64,000 nucleotides of DNA from CAZBBC01 sp964489835 (GTDB lineage: Bacteria; Calditrichota; Calditrichia; JAJRVZ01), in contig CAZBBC010000011.1 of the NCBI GenBank assembly GCA_964489835.1, forward strand, positions 1 to 64,000, in the 5' to 3' direction. The first letter of the stretch is position 1. Every line of letters starts with the position of its first letter. The position numbers and the translations under genes are program-made. Positions 26,401-35,932 of this stretch are shown piece by piece. A model generated the notes under the pieces. That model saw nothing but the letters and a program-made list of their open reading frames with translations. It was not told where the DNA came from and did not search any database.

Positions 26401-28262
26401 TTGAAGTAAATGGCACCGGCATTTGCCAGGTATTTTGGCGTACTTTCATCATCCGGAAATAGACGTATATAATTATCATATGCTTCGATAAGTCTCTTTT
26501 CTTCTGCGGTTAGCACCTCCGGTCTTAACGCTTCCTCATCACCGATACTGGCAATCTCAACATCAGTGGCTGTGGCACCGGTTGCCCCTTTAAAAACCAA
26601 TTTTACCAGGGTATCGGCCACAAATATGGCATTATTTGCGGCGTCTTTTTGAAAATTGGTTTCAAGATAATCATTACTAACATGAATATATTGTTCATAA
26701 GCATCTTCAAATCTACCCATCTTCAGATCAAGGATCTGGGCATAATTCCAGTTGACACTATAAGCATTGCTATCAGTAGGAAAGACATCCAGGTAATTTT
26801 CACACTCCTTTGCCACCCGTCTATACAAAGATGCTGAAGACAGATTCTGACTCTCCATTTCCTGCGCTTTTACAAAGTCAAGGGTAATATTTGTCTGTAA
26901 TGCTTTTTCTGCTAAATTATGTCCCTCTTTTAGAAAATGAAATTTATCAGGTAAATCTGAACTATCTAACTGAGCAAACCAATCTGATTTTGGATTATAA
27001 TTCCGAAAGAGCTCATCTCTCCCCCGGTATGCCGCCGAATCATCCCCAAGATTGAAATAGGTTTCAGAGATGTTCTGTTTAATAAGGGGTGCCTCTTTAT
27101 AAAAAGGGTACATATCCAGTAAGGAGGTATAGGCATTGATCGCTTCGCTATTACGTTCAGTTGTTTGATAGGTCTGACCAAGGGCACGCATAATCTCCAC
27201 ACCGTACTTTCGTCCACCGATGTCCTCAATAAATCGTCTTGCATTAGAAACACCGGCATGAGCATAGGATTCATCATCAGAAAAGCTGATACCGATATAC
27301 TGGATTGCCTCATCTTTAACATTAGGGTTACTTACCTTATTTTTCGGATCCAGCTCTTCTGCCCGAGTTATATCATCGACTACAGCCATAAAATATATAA
27401 TGGCATCGGAATAATAGGCTGGATCTGTAGCAGATAACCGGTAGTAGCTCCATCCTAATTTGTACAGCGCTTCATCGTAGCGTTTGGAGTCCCTGTATTG
27501 TAACACCTTTTTATAGAGCCTGATTGCCCGCTGTAGCTCCACAATCGTCTGTTCCGTATCCTTATCTTCCCTTGGATCAAAATAATATTCGGCAAGACGC
27601 ATATATGAATCAGCAGCAAAATGACTCTCAGGGTAGCGATCAATGACCTCCTGATATATCTTTCGGGATTCTGCTCCGCGATCCATTTGCTGAGTGAGAT
27701 ATGCCTTTGTATAAAGGGCATCATCCGCAAAATCACTATTGGGATATTGATCTAAAATTTTATCATAAATTTCGATCACTTTACTATAATCATATTTTGG
27801 CTGTGGTGGAGCGACAGGTTCTTCCTGGAGATTACCTTCATAAAATTGATCAAGTCTTTTTAAATAGTCCGCGTATTTTTGATCGTAATCTTCGTTTTGT
27901 GAAAAATAGTCTTCCTCCGCTTTATCATAATAATACTCTGCCATTCGGATCAAAATCTTATCCTGATCCTTAATATTACCGCCTTCCCGTCTCAGGAATT
28001 CTTCGGTTACTTCTAGACCCCGGTCACTGGTTTTTCCCTCTTCGATCGATAATTTCTCTATCCGGCGCTGATATTCGGATTGAATATTTCTTAATTCTTC
28101 AATATTCATTGATTTAAACAACGTATCTCCCAATGTCTTGAGATCCTGCTGAACTTTATCCTGTGCGTTTATTAATCCGGGAAAAAGCAGGGAGGTAAAT
28201 AAAATAATTAAAAAACACGGTAGATAACGTAAATATAATTTTGAGAAATTTTTAAACATCAT
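23409..28262 (-). CDS. Giant periplasmic TPR protein with C-terminal lectin-like domain
   Basis: About 1617 aa. A signal peptide (LPCFLIILFTSLLFPGLINA) is followed by more than 20 TPR-like helical pairs (for example YPNSDFADDALYTKAYLTQQ and YPESHFAADSYMRLAEYYFD) up to about residue 1300. The last 250 or so residues change character. DDSTWKKAG, IWLPRK, YFRKKINL and ITADNDFNFFLNEEY are the pattern of galactose-binding-like beta-sandwich modules of the rhamnosidase type. The start is set at the ATG ATG pair (28262/28259); a TTG at 28286 is less likely. It sits between the 876-aa TPR gene and the small exported protein, as a likely scaffold for the ExbBD-driven complex. Confidence 0.85.
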   Translation of the reverse strand: MMFKNFSKLYLRYLPCFLIILFTSLLFPGLINAQDKVQQDLKTLGDTLFKSMNIEELRNIQSEYQRRIEKLSIEEGKTSDRGLEVTEEFLRREGGNIKDQDKILIRMAEYYYDKAEEDYFSQNEDYDQKYADYLKRLDQFYEGNLQEEPVAPPQPKYDYSKVIEIYDKILDQYPNSDFADDALYTKAYLTQQMDRGAESRKIYQEVIDRYPESHFAADSYMRLAEYYFDPREDKDTEQTIVELQRAIRLYKKVLQYRDSKRYDEALYKLGWSYYRLSATDPAYYSDAIIYFMAVVDDITRAEELDPKNKVSNPNVKDEAIQYIGISFSDDESYAHAGVSNARRFIEDIGGRKYGVEIMRALGQTYQTTERNSEAINAYTSLLDMYPFYKEAPLIKQNISETYFNLGDDSAAYRGRDELFRNYNPKSDWFAQLDSSDLPDKFHFLKEGHNLAEKALQTNITLDFVKAQEMESQNLSSASLYRRVAKECENYLDVFPTDSNAYSVNWNYAQILDLKMGRFEDAYEQYIHVSNDYLETNFQKDAANNAIFVADTLVKLVFKGATGATATDVEIASIGDEEALRPEVLTAEEKRLIEAYDNYIRLFPDDESTPKYLANAGAIYFNHKQFGEARVYFKTLVNRFPGAREKTLAYRSIMDSYFYLGQFEDSEFIAKQILRSDQIPDEERIFAQKRLAASIFNHAKLYEDQGQFMDAADEFRRVFTESPEDTTYAEAGLFNSGRNYDKIKEWEKALDTYILLSDKYPKSKYAISSLKNAAEDNKELKHYSDAAQIYERIYVHQASIPEEAEIAMYNAAYYYKEGEDWQNAIRLNKQYIATYPDNPLSTDFYFATAGFYLKMDNLTEANRIYEEFASKYPDDPRGVQAFYERGSYYQDDGQLTLAKAEYQKAINKSEGLNRKGMDPNRYYVGESLNKMVDMLYSEYNSVELRQPVSNIETQQNRMRNLIKDISANDMKIIANGSIRSFEAAYKNAEVYEIFADKYFSQERNPNLSTDQKFLEDKKINDASAGLFDKAVDEYIKAMENIPIIAEKLSVDIFAVDTMITEAVPDTAIGDTAGTVARATKIDSTKEIARKWYAKATSKISYLYYKEAEITKSNITEALATDNPYTDVYPAILFQAQLISKLINPTVEKTIEAHQKNVTEGENLKLSNKYVEESKRQILLTSNIPPDEVEKLAFLSLRDYQKQMKGYRRLIEQEYGSLNAEGKDYMRIKDDVQLLIDISKTLAISAMDSYKNTLDRARNLNIENDLIRTTENRLLRIAVELTDLYEVFHDSAQVWQTHYKTRFDSTENYNYDDAFLFHQDQTFSFAEYEQEILDHAFQLKEEYKISNLWANKILAKLIAVDPAVYAGAIEREKVTIESDESWLVSTTYTPGYNRKDFDDSTWKKAGIVPSSYNQFVNLGLNPQAIWLPRKPVRSDTSQMSPFDTTFGMVDSMGAGPLDTLGLVATDTVAEEIGTIAMTDASLADSITSDTVQVYFRKKINLEGTPVDGYIYITADNDFNFFLNEEYITDDEANNFAVIDTIDFGFISYSIKPGLNTFSMRVIDTDHSGGGIKLYGHFELIPLDILAAMEKRSRVAALDIDPGVLYKLNTLNKNRITISQ

Positions 28263-28316
28263 AGATTCCAATTTTACTTTACACAAGCAAAATATATTAA
28301 AGGTTGAGGGCTATTA

Positions 28317-30935
28317 TTATTCTTCGACAACTTTTTCCTCTTCCTGGTTAAAATCCGGAGGTGTTGATTCCGTTTCCTGAAACTCACTGGTATGTGTATC
28401 AAAATAAGATTCCTCAAATTTACGATCGAGCTCCGCCCGCTCCCTCAAACGTTCCTGGCGGCGAACCTTTCGAGTCATATAGTTTATCTCACCATCAATC
28501 AGACCTATTTTATAATCCAGCAGGGATTTTCTGTTGTTTAGAATCTGGTTTATCTTATCAATTTGTTGACTGTAATAGGCAACTTTATTCTTATTATCCT
28601 GCCGTATGGAAAAACTTACATTGGCTATTCCAAATGCACCATAGTTACTCCACTTTTCCAATTGAATTTCTGACTCCGTAAGATCCATATCATAGGCAAC
28701 TGTTTGAAAAAAATCATACTTTTTTTGTAGATCCTTATAACGATCCCGTTCGATATCCAAATAAACCAGTTGTTTATAATTTTTCGATTTTTTCATTTGT
28801 GTGATTTGGCGATCGATTTCGGCTATTTTTTGCCCTATCTCATTTTGTTGTCTGACTGCCTCTTCCCGCATCGCCAATATCTTTTTATTCTGATCTTCAG
28901 TCAGACTTTCTTTACGGGCATGGGGATGTTCGTCATAATAGTTAACTCCCAGGATGGAATATACTTCTGAATCCTGAGCATCCTCTAACTCACCAGTCAG
29001 GTGTTCCCTAAGATTATCGATCCTTTCAATCATCTGCGGGCTGTTTCGTTCGACTGCGATCGTTCTCAGACGATCCAATTCCTGAACTTGATTTTTAAGA
29101 CGTTGGATTTCTCTCTTAAGAGCAATACTATTTGGGCTTAATTCAGAATACTGAACAGCCATCAGACTGTCCTGTAAATTAAGATATTGGTCCCTTGCCC
29201 TATTATAGTTTACGGACTCATTCCTTTCCAGCGCCGTATTTTTTTCATTCTCGGCTACGGATAATTCTTTTTTCAATCTATCTCTTAATTCAAGATTCTC
29301 ATCCGAAATATTTCTTGTATGGCTTGCTTGATAAACATAATCATATTGGGCAACGGCCGCTTGTGAATTTTTTTCAATTTGAAAAACATAAGCCAAAAGA
29401 CTTTTTGCTTCTAAATAATAATCGGAGTCGGAGAAATTAGAGATTAGAATGTTAAGATATTTCTTGGTGATACTGAAATCTCTTTCTTTCTCCTCCTTTA
29501 GTAATTCAAGTTTATAATAATTCCATCCATAAGCCATTAGGGCGCGATCATACAATGCAAAATTGCCACCGATCTGATTCAGATAAGTAATGGCTGGAAG
29601 ATACTCTCCCTTTTCATATTTTATATAAGCCAGTTTCAATAAAGCATTAAAGTGATAATCCGGAAGAGTACTATAATTATTAACGATTTCAATTAGTGCC
29701 TGTTCCGCCTCATCAAATCTCCTTACACCGACATAAGCTTGCGCCAACAGATACCTGGCATCGATATAAAATTCGGAAGCAGGCAAAATATTATTTAAAA
29801 TATTTACGGCTTCTTCGTAGGAGGCACTGGACACAGCCGATAGTCCGGCAGTGAAACGTGTTTCGTCAACCGAAGGATCGGCGGCAGAAACCACTTTTTC
29901 AAATTGCCTGTAATATTCGTCAACTTTCTTAGCATTGCCAAAATGATGTTCAATAACCACAAGTCGGGAATAGGCTTTCGATAGATACAGAGAAGTTGGA
30001 TATTTATTTATAATCGCGAGATAGGCTTGTGTGGCCTCATTATACCGATCGATTTGAAAATTAGATTCTCCTTTGTAGAAATAAACATCATCGAGCAAAT
30101 TTATAAAAACATATCTGTTTATAATCTCCGTAAATAATCGGTCCGCAAGATCATAATTATGGAAATTGTAAGCCAGGACGGCAGAATAGAGCTCTCTTCT
30201 GAACATTTGATCCTTTTCAGCTGCCGTTCCATTTTTTAGTAACTTATTTTTAATAATTTGTATATCTGTCCAACGGGCTTCATATTGGAGTGAATTGGTT
30301 CTTCTCCATTCAATAAACAAATCCCAGATGGTTGATTTCCCTTCTGAAGATAAATGAGAAACAGCAGTTTCCGGTCCCCTCGCCTCCCCGAATGAGTTCA
30401 AAAGTTTCCGATTAGAAAACTGCAATTGTTGATTCAATTGGGCATTGCCTTCAAGTCGGGACCCTGGATCAAGTTTGAGCATTTCTTCGGCGATGTATAA
30501 TACCTGAATGCCATCTTCAAAAATTTTCTGCCGTCTGTAATTAATATCTCCTTCATCAATGGTTTCTTTAATACGATTTTCCAATTGATCTATAAAGGAA
30601 TTAAGGGAAGCAGAATTAAAGTCACTCAAACGATTTCGAAGGGCATCGAGCTCTTCCAAACGGTTTAACAACCCCACAAAGTACTGGTCACGGATAGCCC
30701 CAACATTTGTTACACGGGACTTAATCTCTTGATTAATATCCCGCATTTGTTGTATTAAAAACCTCTCACGTGAAATTTCATTCTTACCAAATCTTAACAG
30801 ATCACTATTGATGTATTCCTGAAGAGCCTGTTGAAAGTCCAAATCATCTTTCGTCAAGTCTTGGGAATAAATCTGCTGAGATACGATAAATGAAAGAAAA
30901 ATTGTGAGGAATATGAATTGCTTTTTTACCTTCAT
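28317..30935 (-). CDS. Large exported TPR and coiled-coil protein
   Basis: About 872 aa from the ATG at 30935. A signal peptide (MKVKKQFIFLTIFLSFIVSQ, cleavage near IYS-QD) is followed by an N-terminal helical region and TPR-like repeats across roughly 230-500 (YDLADRLFTEIINRY, YNEATQAYLAIINKYP, FDEAEQALIEIVNNY). Long charged coiled coils and a Glu-rich tail come after. It is the first gene of the seven-gene operon, 54 bases before the giant TPR gene start. It resembles the TPR partners that accompany TolQ/TolR-type motors such as Glt/Agl, without clear orthology. Confidence 0.82.
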   Translation of the reverse strand: MKVKKQFIFLTIFLSFIVSQQIYSQDLTKDDLDFQQALQEYINSDLLRFGKNEISRERFLIQQMRDINQEIKSRVTNVGAIRDQYFVGLLNRLEELDALRNRLSDFNSASLNSFIDQLENRIKETIDEGDINYRRQKIFEDGIQVLYIAEEMLKLDPGSRLEGNAQLNQQLQFSNRKLLNSFGEARGPETAVSHLSSEGKSTIWDLFIEWRRTNSLQYEARWTDIQIIKNKLLKNGTAAEKDQMFRRELYSAVLAYNFHNYDLADRLFTEIINRYVFINLLDDVYFYKGESNFQIDRYNEATQAYLAIINKYPTSLYLSKAYSRLVVIEHHFGNAKKVDEYYRQFEKVVSAADPSVDETRFTAGLSAVSSASYEEAVNILNNILPASEFYIDARYLLAQAYVGVRRFDEAEQALIEIVNNYSTLPDYHFNALLKLAYIKYEKGEYLPAITYLNQIGGNFALYDRALMAYGWNYYKLELLKEEKERDFSITKKYLNILISNFSDSDYYLEAKSLLAYVFQIEKNSQAAVAQYDYVYQASHTRNISDENLELRDRLKKELSVAENEKNTALERNESVNYNRARDQYLNLQDSLMAVQYSELSPNSIALKREIQRLKNQVQELDRLRTIAVERNSPQMIERIDNLREHLTGELEDAQDSEVYSILGVNYYDEHPHARKESLTEDQNKKILAMREEAVRQQNEIGQKIAEIDRQITQMKKSKNYKQLVYLDIERDRYKDLQKKYDFFQTVAYDMDLTESEIQLEKWSNYGAFGIANVSFSIRQDNKNKVAYYSQQIDKINQILNNRKSLLDYKIGLIDGEINYMTRKVRRQERLRERAELDRKFEESYFDTHTSEFQETESTPPDFNQEEEKVVEE

Positions 30936-31090
30936 ACTCCGATCCAAAAAGTATGTTAGTCCCGTAATTTATTAGATTTGTGTTAATTTAAACTTTTCAA
31001 GTCATTAATCAAGGAAAAACAATAAAAATTATATATGTGTTTTCGGCATAAACAGGTATAAAATAAGTAAATTTTATTTAAAATGTAAAA

Positions 31091-31489
31091 TTAAATACGG
31101 GAAGCTATCTTCAGACGGTTCAAAGCTCTGGCGAGAGCATATTCGACTCTCAACAGATCGACATCCTTTTTCTCCGATAATCGTTTTCGTGCTCTCTCTG
31201 CTGCTGCCACTGCCCGATCCGTATCAATCTCTCCTGCAAACTCAGCAGTTTCGACGACAATACTGACAATATTATCCTTCACCTCCAGAAATCCCCCACT
31301 GGTTGCCAGAATTTTGATTCCGTCAGCCCCCTCAATTTTAATTTCGCCTATTTTAAGATTTGATAAAAATGCTGCATGTCCACTCAGAATTTGAAATTGT
31401 CCACCATCACCGGGTGCCGTGCAAGACCGAACCTCACCAGAATACACAATCCCATCCGGGGTTACAATTTCAACTTTTAATTCAGACAT
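31091..31489 (-). CDS. atpC: ATP synthase epsilon subunit
   Basis: 132 aa. The beta-sandwich domain begins LKVEIVTPDGIVYSGEVRSC, with PGDGGQFQILSGHAAFLSNL typical of the family. A C-terminal helical hairpin follows (DRAVAAAERARKRLSE). It is the last gene of the atp operon and belongs to the central stalk of F1. No convincing hairpin terminator was seen in the 140 bases downstream. Confidence 0.93.
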   Translation of the reverse strand: MSELKVEIVTPDGIVYSGEVRSCTAPGDGGQFQILSGHAAFLSNLKIGEIKIEGADGIKILATSGGFLEVKDNIVSIVVETAEFAGEIDTDRAVAAAERARKRLSEKKDVDLLRVEYALARALNRLKIASRI

Positions 31490-31540
31490 TTTTACTCCAT
31501 CGTTCTCCGATACAGCACCTGACCTTGTACGTGATCATAA

Positions 31541-32935
31541 TTATTCCTGCATTTCTTTTGCCGCTTCCAGGGCCTCGTCTATTGTTCCTTTCATATAAAA
31601 CGCCTGTTCCGGTATATCATCGTGCTCTCCATTCACAATCGCTTTAAATCCACGGATGGTTTCATCCAATGAGACATACCGGCCAGCCTGTCCGGTAAAT
31701 TCCTCGGCCACAAAAAATGGTTGTGAAAGAAAACGCTGAATTTTTCTTGCTCTGGAAACCACTATTTTATCTTCTTCAGATAACTCATCCATTCCAAGAA
31801 TAGCAATAATATCCTGAAGGTCTTTGTATTTTTGCAGTATTTCCTGTACCGATTTGGCCGCATTATAATGTTCATCACCAACGATTTTCGGATCCAGAAT
31901 ACGGGATGTTGAATCCAACGGATCAACGGCAGGATAGATTCCCATCTCAACAATTTTCCTTGATAATACGGTTGTAGCATCCAGATGCCCGAAAGCGGTT
32001 GCCGGTGCAGGGTCTGTTAAATCATCGGCGGGAACATATATTGCCTGGACAGAAGTAATGGAGCCCTTTTTGGTCGATGTGATACGTTCTTGCAATTCAC
32101 CCATTTCCGTTGCTAACGTCGGTTGATAGCCCACCGCCGAAGGCATTCTACCCAAAAGCGCCGAGACCTCCGATCCGGCCTGAGTAAACCGGAATATATT
32201 ATCAATAAATAAAAGTACGTCTTTACCCTCTTCATCGCGGAAATATTCTGCCAATGTTAGACCGGAAAGGCCGACTCTCATTCTTGCACCGGGCGGTTCA
32301 TTCATCTGACCAAATACCAGGGCGGTTTTATCAATAACACCAGATTCCTTCATTTCCAGCCATAAGTCGTTTCCTTCCCGGGTGCGTTCTCCGACACCAG
32401 AAAACACGGAAAATCCTCCGTGTTCCGTGGCAATATTGCGGATCAATTCCATGATGATCACAGTCTTACCGACACCGGCACCACCAAAAAGTCCCGTCTT
32501 TCCGCCTTTCGAATAAGGTTCAAGAAGATCAATAACTTTGATACCGGTTTCCAGCACTTCTGATGATGTACTCAGATCCTGATAGCGAGGGGCTGGACGA
32601 TGGATCGGATATCTTTTTGAAGTTTTTACATCTCCCAATTGATCGATCGGTTCGCCGATGACATTAATCAAACGACCAAGTACTTCCGGTCCAACCGGTA
32701 CAGTGATTTGATCACCCATATCCGTCGCCTCCATCCCACGAACCAGACCATCAGTAGAATCCATCGCTACACAACGAACACGATTCTCACCTAAATGTTG
32801 CTGCGCTTCGAGAACCAGATCACTACCTTCACTGCGTTTAATTTTAACCGCATTATAAATGGCTGGAAGCTCTTCCTCATTAAATTCAACATCAATAACC
32901 GGACCGATTATTTGAGTAATTTTTCCCTTATACAT
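31541..32935 (-). CDS. atpD: ATP synthase beta subunit
   Basis: 464 aa. The catalytic F1 subunit carries Walker A GGAGVGKTVI, the catalytic Glu in GERTREGNDLW, LLFIDNIFRFTQAGSEVSAL and the DELSEEDK segment. The start MYKGKITQIIGPVIDVEF is the normal N-terminus. It is separated from atpG by 20 bases and from atpC by about 50. Confidence 0.97.
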   Translation of the reverse strand: MYKGKITQIIGPVIDVEFNEEELPAIYNAVKIKRSEGSDLVLEAQQHLGENRVRCVAMDSTDGLVRGMEATDMGDQITVPVGPEVLGRLINVIGEPIDQLGDVKTSKRYPIHRPAPRYQDLSTSSEVLETGIKVIDLLEPYSKGGKTGLFGGAGVGKTVIIMELIRNIATEHGGFSVFSGVGERTREGNDLWLEMKESGVIDKTALVFGQMNEPPGARMRVGLSGLTLAEYFRDEEGKDVLLFIDNIFRFTQAGSEVSALLGRMPSAVGYQPTLATEMGELQERITSTKKGSITSVQAIYVPADDLTDPAPATAFGHLDATTVLSRKIVEMGIYPAVDPLDSTSRILDPKIVGDEHYNAAKSVQEILQKYKDLQDIIAILGMDELSEEDKIVVSRARKIQRFLSQPFFVAEEFTGQAGRYVSLDETIRGFKAIVNGEHDDIPEQAFYMKGTIDEALEAAKEMQE

Positions 32936-32955
32936 TAAGATTTCCTATCTTCATT

Positions 32956-33822
32956 TTATTTTTCTTTTAATGCCTCAGCACCGCCGACAATTTCAGAGAT
33001 TTCCTTTGTTATAGCTGCCTGTCGGGCTCGATTATAATGAAGCGTCAGTTCCGCGATGAGGTCTTCCGCATTTTCAGTAGCACTTTCCATCGCGGTCATT
33101 CGTGCCCCCTGCTCGGAAGTACTGCTTTCTAATAATACTTTCCACATTTGTATATTTAATTGCTTCGGAATGATCACCTTCAATATTTCATCTTTTCCCG
33201 GTTCATATAAATAATCGACCTGTGAGGCTGATTGTATCATTTCTTCGTCTGGCATAAAGGGTAGAAATTGTTCCAGTGTTATATCCTGTCTGAGAGCGGA
33301 TTTAAATTCATTGTATAATATTTCGATCCGATCAAAATGATTCTTTGAATATGCTTCAACCAAATTCGCAACTATTTCGACAGCATCCTGAAAGTTTAGC
33401 TGATTAAAAAAATTTATTTTTCGATTAAATATTTTATAATCCCGTCTTGAGAAGTACTCCAATCCTTTTTTTCCGATAACATATATGGACACTTCTTTAT
33501 CGGTATAAGATTTAATCTGTATAACGGCATGACGAATAATATTGGCATTATAGGCCCCGCATAATCCGCGGTCTGATGTTACGATCACAAGTAAAATTTT
33601 TTCTGCCGGACGGGTGACCAGCATGGGGTGCCGGCTATTTTCTATCCGGGCAATTAAATGTCCGACGACATCTTTAAGTTTTTGAGCATATGGCCGCGTA
33701 GCCAGAATTTTTTCCTGGGCTTTACGCAACTTTGCTGCAGCCACCATTTTCATGGCCTTGGTGATCTGCTGGGTACTTTTTACACTGGCGATTCGTGTAC
33801 GTATTTCACGCAATGTTGCCAT
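32956..33822 (-). CDS. atpG: ATP synthase gamma subunit
   Basis: 288 aa. MATLREIRTRIASVKSTQQI and ITKAMKMVAAAKLRKAQ at the N-terminus, with MTAMESATENAEDLIAEL and LHYNRARQAAITKEISEIVG at the C-terminus, are the coiled-coil rotor signatures. The ATG follows the atpA stop with no intervening base, so translation is probably coupled. Confidence 0.95.
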   Translation of the reverse strand: MATLREIRTRIASVKSTQQITKAMKMVAAAKLRKAQEKILATRPYAQKLKDVVGHLIARIENSRHPMLVTRPAEKILLVIVTSDRGLCGAYNANIIRHAVIQIKSYTDKEVSIYVIGKKGLEYFSRRDYKIFNRKINFFNQLNFQDAVEIVANLVEAYSKNHFDRIEILYNEFKSALRQDITLEQFLPFMPDEEMIQSASQVDYLYEPGKDEILKVIIPKQLNIQMWKVLLESSTSEQGARMTAMESATENAEDLIAELTLHYNRARQAAITKEISEIVGGAEALKEK

Positions 33823-35346
33823 TTAAACTGCCTCTTGCTTAAATCCTTTGAGGAAGGACTCCAATGATGATCGTAGTTCCTTTTCAATCTCTTCGTCAAG
33901 TACCTGACGTTCACTAATTGCAGGCAACAAATCCGGATGTTTCACTTCCAGATATTCCGGAAACTCTTTTTCAAAACGTTTGATATTCTCAACTTCAACA
34001 GCATCGACGAATCCATTGGTTGCTGCATAAATGACCACAATCTGTTTTTCGAATGACATCGGACTGTATTGATCCTGTTTCAATATTTCTATGAGTCTCT
34101 CACCGCGATGGAGCTGCTGTTGGGTAGCTTTATCCAGATCCGAACCAAACTTTGCGAATGCTTCCAACTCACGGTATTGGGCAAGGTCCAATCGCAGGCG
34201 ACCGGCCACCTGCTTCATCGCTTTTAGTTGCGCATTACTGCCGACCCTGGAAACCGAAAGACCGGCATTTATCGCCGGCCTGACACCTGAGAAGAAAAGA
34301 TCAGTTTCGAGGAAGATCTGTCCATCGGTAATAGAAATAACATTTGTCGGTATATAAGCGGAAAGATCCCCAGCCTGGGTTTCGATAATCGGGAGGGCAG
34401 TCAACGATCCACCACCAAGATCATCATTCAGTTTTGCCGCTCTTTCCAAAAGCCGTGAATGTAAATAAAAAACATCTCCCGGATATGCCTCTCGTCCCGG
34501 GGGTCGTCGGAGAAGAAGTGAAACCTCCCGATATGCCCAGGCATGCTTGGAAAGATCATCATAAATGACCAGAGCATGTTTTCCATTATCCCGAAAGTAT
34601 TCTCCAATAGCCGCACCGGCGTAGGGTGCCAGATACTGCAGGGGAGCAGGCTCACTGGCATTGGCTGATACTATAATTGAGTGATCCAGGGCACCATTTT
34701 CTTCAAGGGTTTGAATGACCTTCACCACGGTAGTAGCTTTTTGACCGATGGCTACATATATACAAATGACATCCTTACCTTTCTGATTAATCATTGTATC
34801 AACCGCTACCGCTGTCTTACCGGTTTGACGGTCCCCAATGATCAATTCACGTTGTCCGCGACCAATAGGAATCATTGAATCGATTGCTTTTATTCCGGTA
34901 GCCAGTGGTTCTTTTACAGGTTGCCGCTGAATCACACCGAGAGCCTTTCGCTCTATCGGTACATGAATTTTAGTATCAATTTTACCTTTTCCATCCAGCG
35001 GTTGGCCAAGGGGGCTGACAACACGTCCCAGCAATTCATCTCCGGTGGGTATCTCCACAATCCTGTTTGTTCGCTTGACAAGATCACCCTCCTTAATCAA
35101 AAATGTCTCACCAAAAAGAATGACTCCGACATTGTCTTCTTCAAGATTCTGGACCATTCCCATTACATTATTCGGAAACTCTACCAATTCTCCTGCCATT
35201 ACCTTTTCTAGTCCATATACCCGGGCAATTCCATCACCGACCTGAATGACCGTTCCAGAATCATAGATATCAGCTTTCTGCTCATAACCGGCCAGCTCTT
35301 TTTTCAGAATCGCAGAAACTTCATCCGGTCTTACTGCATTTCCCAT
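33823..35346 (-). CDS. atpA: ATP synthase alpha subunit
   Basis: 507 aa. The P-loop GDRQTGKTAVAVDT and the family motif PAINAGLSVSRVGSNAQ are present, with LSKHAWAYREVSLLLRRPPG in between. It is the non-catalytic nucleotide-binding F1 subunit. It follows atpH by about 39 bases. Confidence 0.97.
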   Translation of the reverse strand: MGNAVRPDEVSAILKKELAGYEQKADIYDSGTVIQVGDGIARVYGLEKVMAGELVEFPNNVMGMVQNLEEDNVGVILFGETFLIKEGDLVKRTNRIVEIPTGDELLGRVVSPLGQPLDGKGKIDTKIHVPIERKALGVIQRQPVKEPLATGIKAIDSMIPIGRGQRELIIGDRQTGKTAVAVDTMINQKGKDVICIYVAIGQKATTVVKVIQTLEENGALDHSIIVSANASEPAPLQYLAPYAGAAIGEYFRDNGKHALVIYDDLSKHAWAYREVSLLLRRPPGREAYPGDVFYLHSRLLERAAKLNDDLGGGSLTALPIIETQAGDLSAYIPTNVISITDGQIFLETDLFFSGVRPAINAGLSVSRVGSNAQLKAMKQVAGRLRLDLAQYRELEAFAKFGSDLDKATQQQLHRGERLIEILKQDQYSPMSFEKQIVVIYAATNGFVDAVEVENIKRFEKEFPEYLEVKHPDLLPAISERQVLDEEIEKELRSSLESFLKGFKQEAV

Positions 35347-35385
35347 TTGCTTTATCCTCTTCTAAATAATATCCTGTTGGAAATT

Positions 35386-35919
35386 TTAACCCTGTACGAG
35401 TTGTGCCCGCAATTTATCCAATTGGGTTTTAATCGATAAATCAATCACTGTATCTTTAATCTTAACTACAAATCCGCCGATCACCGATTTATCAATGTGC
35501 TCAGAAAGAATAACCGATTTACCGGTAATACTTTCAATCCTGTCTCTGATACTATCAACCTGTGCCGGACCTAAAGGACCGGCACTAATCAACAGAGCTG
35601 ATAGAACACCCTTATATTCTAACACTTTCTGCATATAGTGTTCGATCATTTCTATGAGAAACCCGAGGCGTTTTTTCTTGCTCAAAAGTGCCAGAAATTT
35701 GAAAGTCAACGGGTGTAATTTATTTTCAAAAATCTCTTTTAAAAGCGTCGCTTTCAGGTTGTCATTAATCAGAGGATTAATAAGAGCCTGTTGAAATGCC
35801 GGATTACTCGCGCAGATTTCTTTTATCTGTTCCAGATCTGAGTGGATTTCATCTATTAACTTTTCTTCCAACGCCAAATCAAAAAGCGCCTTACTATAAC
35901 GAATTGCGATACGACTCAC
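35386..35919 (-). CDS. atpH: ATP synthase delta subunit (OSCP)
   Basis: 177 aa. RIAIRYSKALFDLALEEKLI and FLALLSKKKRLGFLIEMIEH are typical OSCP/delta segments. The C-terminal VDLS/GGFVVKIKDTVIDLSIK motif completes it. It joins F1 to the b-subunit stalk. It starts 13 bases after the atpF stop. Confidence 0.93.
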   Translation of the reverse strand: MSRIAIRYSKALFDLALEEKLIDEIHSDLEQIKEICASNPAFQQALINPLINDNLKATLLKEIFENKLHPLTFKFLALLSKKKRLGFLIEMIEHYMQKVLEYKGVLSALLISAGPLGPAQVDSIRDRIESITGKSVILSEHIDKSVIGGFVVKIKDTVIDLSIKTQLDKLRAQLVQG

Positions 35920-35932
35920 GCTAATCCTCCGG

